From positions 36,708-100,707 of the forward strand of contig WBMZ01009475.1 of the NCBI GenBank assembly GCA_013400975.1: DNA of 64,000 nt, written 5' to 3'. This DNA is from Atrichornis clamosus. Taxonomy: Eukaryota; Chordata; Aves; Passeriformes; Menuridae. The notes beneath the pieces were generated by a model. The model did no database searches. It was not told the origin of the DNA and was given only the letters and a program-made list of their open reading frames with translations. Shown here piece by piece: positions 14,640 to 25,300 of this stretch (position 1 is the first letter of the stretch; each line of letters opens with the position of its first letter). A program made the position numbers and the translations under genes.

Positions 14640-14865
14640 CTGAGAACATAATGAGGTCCTGTAGTTTCCTGAAAGAGCTTACAATTTAAATAGATTTTAA
14701 ACAAAAAAAAAAAAAAAAAATTCAGAAGCAAGGAAATATAAATCAGAATTTAAATAACTAGCCTGAGGTCAAATAGCAACTCGGTGGCAGAGCCCCAAGT
14801 GAAGTCTAGGACCTCTGACTCAAGACTCATGCCCTGTCCCAATGCTTCTTTCTTTCCACAAGAAG
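14640..14865 (+). mobile_element. Ancient L3/CR1-type LINE 3' remnant
   Basis: CCTGAAAGAGCTTACAATTT followed by GATTTTAAAC resembles the CCTGAAGAGCTTACAATCTAA stretch of old L3/CR1 elements in reptiles and birds. After a run of 18 A (14703-14720), the tail GAGGTCAAATAGCAACTCGG, then TGGCAGAGCCCC and GACCTCTGACTCAAGACTCA, matches the usual 'aggtcacacagc ... tggcagagc ... ctgactcc' 3' section. It is strongly diverged and has no coding capacity. MIR shares a similar tail, so the family is not certain. Confidence 0.65.
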
Positions 14866-17800
14866 CTGGTTTTCCAAGAAGCTGGAAGAATAATTAGGGA
14901 AGTCACCCTCTGGTTTCCATTTTGGTCATTCTTCAAGATACATCTTGGTAACTGCTCTGTACAAGCAAGCTTGAACTATGAATCAGCTGAAATTACTAAA
15001 AACACTTAATATACCAGTATTCCTTTAGAAGTTGACCTTTAGATACAAAGTGTTCCTTGCACATGTCACATTGTGCTAGGGATCCTTGGGTTTTGCTAAA
15101 AGGTGCACAGGTAGTAAAATACTGAAAAATTGCTAATCAGGAAGAATGAATAGTTTAAAAAGAGCAAGGCATGACTATGTTCCCATTAAATATTCATTGA
15201 AAAAGCTTGAATAATGAAAACAATGCTTAAAATAAAAGACTGTTAGTAGATAATTAATTAAGAAAAAAGTAAATTGGTCTTAAATTGTTTGCTATGGATA
15301 GTTAGCCCATTTAATAAGAATTATCATCTTCCAGGCAAATGGCAGCTAGTAAATAGGTTTTTCCTGGGAACTGGCTAGAGGAGAGAGCAGCTGTCCACAC
15401 ATCTAAGTTTTAGTCACTTACCATTTTGAAGTCAATTCAGAGCTTCTGGCAGTTTATGTAATCTTAAGCCCCTCTTCCTGCCTTTGTTGCAGAATTCTCA
15501 GTCGTGTTGAGTCCTTTTTAGTTACATCGCTGCTTATTTCATTAAGAAGGAAATACAATTTTAATAATAAGGTGTGCCTTTGGCTTTGAGTTATCTTGAG
15601 AGAGCAACTGGGTTTTGTCCTCATCACAGAACAGATGCTTTTAAAACACTGCTGTTAAGAATCACTTCAAATAACACGATGTTGGCCATGACTCCTCAGG
15701 CACTTTTTCTCACAGTGTACAAGACCGGTGACGGTCCGTGTGTCCTGCCTTGGGTCCCGGGGAGAGAAGTGCCTGAGGCATCTTACAGGGCCCAGAGGTG
15801 GCACTGGAGCCTCCGTGTAGTGCTCTGGGGATGAACCAAGTCACCACGTGGTTGACTCTTCCCACACTTGAGAGTTTTTTGCCAGATGTATCTGGCAGAC
15901 AATTCTGTGAATCTACATCCCCTTCTGTTTTTCTAGCTTGTTCAATAGTTTAGTTGGAGACGTCAGGTATAGAGTGGAGAAACCTAAGGATTTAGGAAAG
16001 CAGATGCCTTATGCTGTGTTCTATAGAACCAGATTCTGGTATCATATTGGCTTTATCCTGACCTGGTTCCAATTACTGCCGTGGACTTAACATTAACTGT
16101 ACTCCAGTATTTAGCTAAATGTAAATTAGGTTCTCCTTAAGCGTTGTGCATTTATCTAGCGAATAGTAAATAGGATTAGTGGAAGACAACTAATAAACCA
16201 ACAATAATAATATGTTAGCTGTCTTCTCCCTACAGCCATCTTATTCCCTGCTGCCTTCCCTTTGGATTACAGGTATTCACCTGGTCAAATGTTGTCTTGG
16301 TATGTTCCTAGAAGGATTCCCTCTGAGTTCTATACTACTTGCTCATGTCTCTCTCTGGTATAGTACAGTGTATTCCTGAGTTAGGAGAGTGCAAAGAAAT
16401 TATCTACAGGAGTTAAGAGTAGAGTAGAGAGGAGAGGAGAAGTGTTTTGTCCTGGGGGGTTGTTTTGGTTTTTTAAATAGGTGAGAAAGGACTATGACAA
16501 AAATCCTGCTCTAACTCATGAATGCAACCCAACACCTGAATAACTAAAACCAGATTTTGGCCCAATTACTAGAAAGTAATTCTTCTCCTGTCTTTATGAC
16601 CTGTACTGCTGTTAATAGGAAGCTTCAACTTCATAAAAAGGAATAAAATTCAGCCCTAACTCAAAAGTAAGTTGATAAGGGGAAATGTTTTAACTTAAAA
16701 AAAATACACACCCCACTCAGTGAACCTTTGAGACCTGCAAATGTTTAAAAAAACAAAAAAAACCCCGTGCAGCAGCTGCAATTTGAAAAACAACACTGAC
16801 GCTAAAAATAAGTAATTTTACTTGTAAGTATCTCATAGCATATTTGCAGATAGTTGTACACTCTGAGAAGAAGAAAAAAAAATTGTAATAGGCCTTAGGT
16901 CAGCTGCATTGATTTAATGCATTACTTAGGCTGCCAGAGCAGAGGTAGAATCTCCTCGCACTGCATTAGGAGCGCCTCAAGCCTCCGTGACTCCTTTTGA
17001 TCAAATCTCTGTGAAAGATGAGTGTCATGCCCTCTTCAAGCCAGCTGTGAGGGGACTGCCCTGCGACTGGAGGAGCGCGCTGGAGCACAGCACTCCGGGG
17101 CAGCGAGGTGAGAGCTGGCTGCAGAGGTGAGAGGCAGACACAACTTCGTACTGTAGGTCTGGAGAACACCAAGGGGGAGGATCTTATTTCACTCCCCTGT
17201 GCACAGCCTGAGCATACATCAGACCTTGAGGTGCTCAGAGTCAGACAAGAGTAAAGAGGCGTGTGATGGTTCTGCCTTAGTACTTGTACAGGCAGGAGTG
17301 TTTCCAGTACTTCTTTGTACAACTCACTGAGGGAATGGGAAACTGTTTTATAGCTCTGGAAACATAAGCACAGTAAGAATGTCTGAGGTAAGGAAAGTTC
17401 TTTGCAGTTCTATATGAATGTATGTTTTTACTGTGCAACTTTTACTTGTGGCTATGTACTGTGGAGATATAAAAAATGTTGCAATGGTGTTGTTTTGGGT
17501 AATGAACAATGGAGATGAGAGCTGCAGGGAGCTGTGCTCTTCATTTCTTAATTATGAAAAGATATTGTAAAAGTAGAAAACTAGTTTCTGTAAAAAATCT
17601 TTTTTCTTTCTGCTGTGCACTGTAAACAACTGTATGACTTTTCTGTTCTATAGTAAGTAATGCAGAATTGCAGGCTGATTATAATAAGCAGAGCCATCAC
17701 TTGTGTAATTGTTTTCCAATTGAAGTAGTAGCATGTAAATCATAATACTTGACAATGTTTAATTGTACAAGTCCTCAATATACATTAATAGCAGTAAAAT

Positions 17801-18042
17801 CTGTGATTTGTGACTCAGATGTGTTCTGAGTCAAGTGCTTTAACCAGATACATTATCATTATCATGACGTATAAATGCACTAGAGAGCAAACAACAATGT
17901 AATTTCACTACGAAGTTCTTTAGAAATTACCACTAAAGTGGAATGTAATATATGCCCTTTATATACAATTTATTGTTGACTATTTAGCATCCAGAAAATA
18001 AGGCCAGTAATTCTTTTCTTAGGATCAGTCTGTTTGTATTTT

Positions 18043-18109
18043 GGAGGAGGCGGGGGGGAGGAGGTGGGTGGGTTTGAGAGTGTGTGTGTGTGTATGGGGG
18101 GGCCTGGGG
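18043..18109 (+). repeat. G-run cluster with quadruplex potential
   Basis: GGAGGAGGCGGGGGGGAGG, then TGGGTGGG, a short (GT)n, GGGGGGG and GGGG. At least four runs of three or more G lie within 70 bases on the + strand. Confidence 0.7.
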
Positions 18110-18434
18110 TTTAAAATATATTGTGCTAATTAAGTGTCTTGTATTGTGATGCATTTAACTTCTTATTTAATTTATTTTGATTTTTTTTTCATCACATAGA
18201 AAAATAAACATGGTTTAATTGTCAGCTGATACATAATGAGGTTTTGTTAGATGTGTTTAAGATACAGCATTTTACTTTCTGGTTTATTAATTGGTCAAAT
18301 ACTTCCAGTTCTCTGTGTAACGAATTCTTGGTTTAAAAATGAGGAGAGGGCAGATCAGTAACCCAGGGGAGAACTACTGATATACACAGGCTGTGGTTTA
18401 TCCTTCTGTAAAATCCTGTGGATAAAAAGTGACA

Positions 18435-18469
18435 CTTTTTTTTTTTTTCCCCTCTTTCTTTTTCTTTTC

Positions 18470-18501
<32 letters not shown>

Positions 18502-18561
18502 CCTTTTTTTTTTCTTTTTTTTTTTTTTTTTTTTTTCCCTTTTCTTTTTCTTTTTTCTTTT
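18435..18561 (+). repeat. 127-nt uninterrupted pyrimidine tract
   Basis: Only T and C from 18435 to 18561, mostly T with scattered C, followed by GTTTTTTAG at 18562-18570 and a second AG ten bases on. The minus strand reads as a Lys/Arg-only open frame, which is a composition effect. The length may be uncertain in the assembly. Confidence 0.9.
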
Positions 18562-19810
18562 GTTTTTTAGATATTTTTCAGTTTGAATAACCTGGGAGCC
18601 AGGCAACACTGATATTTTGGGGCTGTGGGAGACAGAAAATAAAATAGACTAGTTTTGTTTTAATTTAAAGCAAACCATTGTTTGAAAGGCATTTAACAGT
18701 CAATTTTCACATCTGATCTGAAGTTGGATTTTATTGTGCTCATTTAGTTGAGATTGTTGTTCAAGCAATTTCTGTATAAATTTTTGTAATTCATGTAACT
18801 ACTTGGCTTCTTGAACCTCGGGAGCTGATTGTTTGTCTTATCTTTTGGTGAGCTAACTCTGCGTTATGTTGCAAAACCTTGGGGCATGTTGTGTTTCTTC
18901 GTGTTCCTGCAGTCTGCAAGTGAAGTCAGCTTCATTAGTTTCATGATGGCACATCAGTGCATGGCTGGTGTTGCCGCTTCCTTCAAGCTACTCCCGGAGC
19001 ATGATCTGGGCTGCCTTGGTTTGGATAAGCTTGTAAGGATTTGTCAGCCAGATGTGACAAGATTGTCAAGAGGCAAGTAAAGAAGGAGATCTGATATTAA
19101 TCAGTGCATAGCTTGGAGCCAAACTTTCTCAAATGCAGTGTAGTAACATGTTCTTCTCATTTACTGCTTCTCTTTGTGGCTATAGAACTGCCACTGTCTG
19201 AGTTTGACGGTTAAAAGGGATGCCAGCTAATAGTCTTTAATTGTAAGGATACAATTCTAGGTGGGAAAAGATCATATGCTTCTATTTTTAACATCCTTTT
19301 GGAAAATACAGTTCAGTTTGTTGTAAAATATGCAAGCGTTATGTTAGACAAGAGTCTCTTTTTCTGTACTTAGGTTTTAAAACAGTGAAATTGTGGCTCA
19401 GCTCTCAGTGCTGGAGGAGTGGGAGGTGGGGGAGTCTCACTCCGCTCCAGGTCATGGGGCAGAGTTGGTCCACCATTATTTTAACTACTAACAACAGTGC
19501 GTGTTGGTTTGCTTTGTTCTAGTGATTAGAACAATATACACTGAAGAATACCTTTCTAATTGCTTCTTTTACAGAAGAGGGAAAAATTCGGACTTTGGAA
19601 GAACATACCGTGTATTCAACTAGGTTATTCACCATTCTGTGTATAATGCTGATAGGGTTTTTTTAAATTATCAGTATAACTGTGCAATTCTGTTTTAATT
19701 AAACGCTAGAATTTTCAGTAGTTTGTAGCTTAATCAGACTTCTAACAATAAGTGAACCTGTAAAAAATAACTAATCTTACATTATGGAAAATACATTTTT
19801 GTTATACTTT

Positions 19811-19842
19811 ATATATATATATATAGATAGATAGATAGATAT
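19811..19842. repeat. Compound microsatellite (AT)n(GATA)n
   Basis: Seven AT units followed by four to five GATA units. Likely length-variable. Confidence 0.9.
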
Positions 19843-22028
19843 GGATTTTTGCTTGCTTGATTTCTTAAAAGTAATTGTTCTGTTTATTCTTTGAACTACC
19901 AAACCATCTATAACCTATTCAGAACCCTAAGAATAATAGTATCTGCAAACATATCCAAACACTCAGGAGAGCTGAATCTCCACAGAAATAGTAAAAATTA
20001 CAAATATTGGGCCACTTCATGGGCTTTTACTGAACTTCTGCCTCCTGAGGCTGCAGCAAGGTTTGGCCTTTTGATACCAAATGTCTTGACTTCCAGCTTC
20101 CGTGTCTGTCCGTGACACTGTTAAAAGATCTGTTCATACATATTGAGCATGTCATTCCATTTCCAATCCAACAAGCCAGTGATTTATTTGGTTTGCAGTA
20201 ATAAAGACTTCATTACGATGGTATTAAATACACCTCTGATAAGAATAGAAGTATTCTTGTTTTATTTTAGATTCCAGCTTTTGTTACATACATGTTTTAA
20301 AAGCATTTTGGATTATTTGGCGTTTAGTAAACACTTTTCGTGCAATTTTGAGCTAAAGCTTAGGTATAGATCTTGAATTCATAATTCCAAACAATTTCCA
20401 CCAAATGTAAGGAAGAAAAACTGGTTTTGCCCTCCGTGTCATCTCCTGCCCTTTCTGGCTTCAGTGGTGCAGAACTCTCACAGTTCCTATGTGCTGGAAG
20501 CCAGCAGGTTTTGTCCTAGCAGATGCTACGGTTAAAGTTTTACAGCAAGTGTCATCGCCTGTCATCTTTTTCATTTTTATTTCTTATTATTTTGTTGTTA
20601 ATTGCCATTTAAAAAATCATAGAGATTGAAATTCCATTATTCAGACTCAAAAATATATTATTGAGGGAGTGAGGAAAAGTAGCAGTTTTTAACATATTGC
20701 AGTAATTTAAGTAAAAGGAGCAATGATACTTCGGTCCATACTTTAAAACCATTATAGAATTCAAAGAAACAGAAAAAAAAAAAAGAAAAATGTGAAATTT
20801 TTACTTCAAATTTCAAATATAGGAGATTATCAGTGAGAAATGGGTATTTTTTCAGGTAGGCAGGTAAAAATTTCCTCACCAGTGTTCAATAAAAAGGAAT
20901 ACTGAGTTTTAAATTGTGAAATTACCAAAGGAGCTACACTGTTGCGTAAAATGTTGCATAACTGTAGCACCATAGATAGTATCATGTGTATGTGTACAAA
21001 CAGTGTTTGGGTTTAAAATTTATGAAATTGCATTAAATGGAATTGTGTAACACTAAATATTTCAGAGAGCTGTTATTTTTCTTTTATTCTTTAATCTGTG
21101 TCTTCACTCTGTAACAGGAAAAAGGAAGAGATTTTAAGCATGCATATTTTATGGCTTTGAGACTTAAGCAGTGGTGTGAGGAGCTGAAAAATGTAGGATT
21201 GTCTTTGAAACATTTACTCACCCACGTTGCACACATGCAACATTTTATAAACTAGGTAAAGAGTTAAAGACATATTTTAAAGGTCTTGCAATTGATATAC
21301 ACTGATATTCCTAATTTTTCTGATACTTGTGCATTTGTGTTAATAACACTTCTTTCTTGCTAGCATAGGGCTTGGAGTTAAATATTTAATTAAACTTCAG
21401 TTCATGGCTAGCTCTAGCTTCAGCATTTAGCGTAGCATGCTTAGCATGTCAGTATGGATAAATAGTATGTGCACAATTTATTTGTTAGATTAAATAGCAT
21501 CTAGTGCTTTATCATCAGAAGTTTCACACCATTCCTGTCCAGTGGCTTATCTTTACCCCTGAAGTCTGAGCAGTTTTTCTCATCGATATGCAGCAATCTC
21601 TACTCATTTTTGAAATGCACTAATAAGAACAAATTTTCCTGTAGATTTATTTAAAAAGGACATTACTATCTTGTGATAGACACTGCTTAATACCAGCAAA
21701 AGGTTTCTGACCTACACAGGCTAGGGCAGGTATGCTGTGGGAACTGTAGCATCACAGTCTGTTTCGGAACCAAAAGTAAATAACAACTCGAAGATAATGA
21801 TAATGTGATGTTTTTCCTTCCTCCATTTGTATTTCTTGTTTTCATTTCCAAACCAAACAGTAAAAGAGGATCTATGTCCCTGAGGTGGACCGAGCTGTCT
21901 GTCAGCACTCACCTGTTGTTAACAAGTGAGATTAATTGCAGCATAAACCAGTCTATCTGCAACCACGTTGCTGAATGGCAAAATTAAGTTTTACTGTCCA
22001 GTGCTTTTTGTTTAGAGTAGCAGCCTGA

Positions 22029-22057
22029 GTGTGTGTGCTCACACACACACACACACA
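22029..22057. repeat. Inverted (GT)n / (CA)n microsatellite
   Basis: GTGTGTGTG at 22029-22037, then CT, then (CA)9 at 22040-22057. The two halves can pair as a hairpin. It sits about 120 bp before the CpG-rich block at 22180. Confidence 0.85.
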
Positions 22058-22179
22058 TTCTTTTCTCTTTATAATTATTTTGACAGTGCCATTAACAAGA
22101 GTTGCCCTAAGGGGCCCTTTAGGGTAAGTGACATGCATGAGGAGTGATTTTCATCCCCCAAGTTATGCTGTGATTAAAG

Positions 22180-22320
22180 TTCGGCCTCGTAGCGTGGCTG
22201 CCTTTCTCAGAAACAGCTCCGTGTGCGTCCTCGCCCCGCTGCAGTGCCCGAGACTGCCCGAGCTCCTCTCCCTCGGCCGCCGGAGCCGCCGCGGAGCCCA
22301 AACTGCCTCTGGGTGGTGGG
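22180..22320. promoter_or_regulatory. Small isolated CpG-rich block, candidate BNC1 promoter or exon 1 region
   Basis: About fifteen CpG dinucleotides fall within roughly 130 bp, including CTCGGCCGCCGGAGCC and a following GCCGCGGAG, in otherwise CpG-poor sequence. It lies 7.2 kb before BNC1 exon 2. The human BNC1 promoter is a CpG island. I could not find an in-frame ATG followed by a phase-0 GT donor here, so it is only a candidate and may instead be an unrelated regulatory element. Confidence 0.35.
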
Positions 22321-25300
22321 GCTGTGTTCAGCTCAGTCTCTTACCTCAGCTCCTCACTCCTAGGACTCTTCTCACTTAGAAAAACTTGTTAACAATGTGG
22401 TGACACCTGGGCTCTTGGTCCATAACTCAGTAGCCAGCCAAAAGTGTCTTAAAACCACAAGAAAGGTTGATTTGACAGAGTGGTGCCATCCTGTGAAGGT
22501 ATTACCTAATTTCAGTTCTATATTACTGAGTTTATTCACTCCCCTCGTGTTTTTGTCTGGTTTTGAGGACATTTTAGTCAATTAGTACAAGGACAATTAA
22601 ACATTTTCAGCTCAAGGTGCTCTGCTGCACCCACAAGAGAGAGATTTGGTCAAATTCTAGGTCAAAATTTGCTTTGTTCAGCCCCACTGAGGGAGAAGGT
22701 AATGGGATAACACAACTTGCTGCAGGATCTGGGTTGTAAATATCCTGTTTATGTGTATTCTTAGGCTGTGGCTGTTTAAAAGGAGGTCAGGTTTTGGTAT
22801 CTGACCCCAAATAAACAGTATAGATACATACATAAGGATCTAGATAATTAATGGGTTGTATTCCATGGTCTTATCTAGAAAATGTATTCAACTTGTGGCC
22901 TTTGTGTACTTTCAGAAGAAAAACCGTAATGTAATTCTCCCACAGAAAAGGGGTAAGTGGGAGTTGAGTGGTATCTGAACCAGCCAAAATTTTCAGTACA
23001 ATAGGTGTTAAGTTCAATTTCTAAATCCATGGTTGGCCTCTGAAACAAAAGCTTTTTGTCTGGGCTTTTCAAAGGTTCTTGCACCTCCTAAGCTTGGTAG
23101 GAGTAGATGGTTGGTGTGAATGAAAACCAGCCAGGTTACTGAGGAGCCATCCTCAGTTTAGGAACTGAGCTGTGAGTGTAACTTTGTGTTTAGTGGCACT
23201 GTAAAAGGCAAATTATGGGCCACCACCACCTTTCCCATCTGTCTCCTAATTCATCACTTAAGCAGGAGACAAAAATTTAGCTAAATCATTTTATTAATAA
23301 GAAGCTTGTCAAATGAATCGTGTAGGGCCAGCATTTTTAACACGTGTGTCTGAATGGAGAAGGTTGGAGGTATTTGGTCAGGTCTTTACTCTGTCATATC
23401 TGTGTACAACATAAGTTATCAGACTGCTTTCTGGATGCAAAAAGCTGTAAATCTGGTTTGCTTCTCAGGAAAGTTTGCTGTTACTTATGTTTATTAAATA
23501 ACTATTAACAGCAGCTGTTACTTTGTAAGAAACAGGGTTTTTTATATAAGACTATGCATGCAGTCCAATATAATCAGAAATCTTACAAGGACATTTTTCT
23601 TACTTTAATAATTTAATGTAATTATTTATTTTAGTCTTAAGTATTTCTAAACTTTACTATAAAAATGGTAGAGTTTGCAGCAACCAAATGTAGTCCAGTA
23701 GGCAGAAATGTACGTGGATGGAAATCCCTTTGTTTCAGGGGCTCAGGCTGTGAAAGGCAGGCAGTGTGTGTATGCTGTGGTGGTGGGGAACTTTCCAGGA
23801 CCTCAAACACGTGACAGAAGAAACAACCACAATACTGAGCTGAACACGTGAACATGGGCCAAGTCTTTGTGCAGAGGAACTCTCAAATGGGCCTTGCTGT
23901 CAGACCTGTGCACATGTCAGTGCATTGCAGTGCACTGTTGCTCCCTTTTTCCCATTCCCAGAGTGTCCTCCCAGCTCCACTTACAGGCAGCAAAGGGTTT
24001 CCATATTCTGTCCATCCTCCAGGCATCTTGTTACCTCTTTGAAGTGAGCATGTCAGGAAGAAGAAAATGGCCCAGAGCCTTTCCTTGAAGATGCTGCAGG
24101 GGCCCTGCTAATGGTCTCTACAGGCAGATGGGATTCAGAGCCTTACTAAACTGGGAATACATTGAAACTTTCAAAGAACAATTAGATGCATAAGGTGCTT
24201 AATATCTAACAGATAAAATATCAACATACAGTTTATGCCTAATTGTTGGGCTATGTCTTCAACAAGAACTTACACCATCTAAAGCAGCCCAGCACCTTTT
24301 GTGATTGTACTTGGAATATGCTGGCATATATTTTAGTTCCAGTAGACTGCTGGGAGCTCCGCAGTATATCAAAACCTGAAGTCTGTCTTCAGGAAGAACA
24401 CACGCAAGGGCTAAATATGTACTGGAGAGTGGACAGGGGGGATACAAATACGTATGGGATGGATAAAACCCCAGATATTAGTCTGATATGGAAAAGCATA
24501 GCTGGATTGTGATAGAGTGAAAGTAAGGTGGACAAAATGTAAATTGAGAACCTGTTTTAATCATGACAAAACTGACAGGCAGTGTTATTTATCAGCAGAA
24601 TATATCCCAAGGCAAAGTGGCAAAAGTTGCCTGACAAACGATGGACAAAAGAAAGCTTTGCTCATTGTATGATGTGGAGAAGTATGGCATTGACAGAGGT
24701 GCTTAAGATAAGGGGATTTTGATTTGTCTCTGCTTTCAGTGGTTATGCAAAGGATTCAAGGAGAGAAGTAATCAAATTTAACTAAGTGAGGAAAAAGGAA
24801 GACTTATTTAAACTTTGCAAACACAAGAAACTTGGTGGATAACAGTAAAAACAGGAAAGAAAACAAATTGACCAGGAAGGGGACTTCACACTCATTTACA
24901 GTTACTGTTCTCTTCACTAAAAGATGCATTGAGATTTGGATTTTTGGCCTTTGATTTAGCTGTGGGATGTACTTATAATTTAAGAGATGGTAAAGGTATT
25001 CATCCCTTTTCTTCCCTTGCAAATATTTTACAATGTGCAAGCAAGAAAATATTTCCAAATAACCAAACATGTGTCCCATGTTTAATTTTATTTCTTCCCT
25101 CACTGTAAATCATGCCTCTTCCTCCACAAGTGTTGTTACTGTGGAGCCACTGTGAGTCTATTCTGCAAAAATGGGACATGTTCCAGTTCTTTCCTATAGG
25201 ATTAGTGTTCACCAGAGCACATATTGTGGTGGCTTACATATATTCAGTGGGATTACTTTCGCTGGGAAATGGTGGTGAGATGGCCATAGGAGATACTCGA

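Larger units (their letters stand above)
1..22160. other. BNC1 5' flank or intron 1, no gene recognised
   Basis: About 22 kb of AT-rich sequence. Apart from the LINE/SINE remnants, microsatellites, pyrimidine tract and G-run cluster listed separately, I see nothing with support. Open frames of up to 137 codons (for example 2811-3224 minus and 16966-17322 minus) show no domain, splice structure or similarity that I recognise. Confidence 0.7.

Noticed and set aside
18355..18609. Lys/Arg-rich 84-codon minus-strand open frame
   Set aside because: It is simply the reverse complement of the pyrimidine tract; a poly-Lys protein is not credible.
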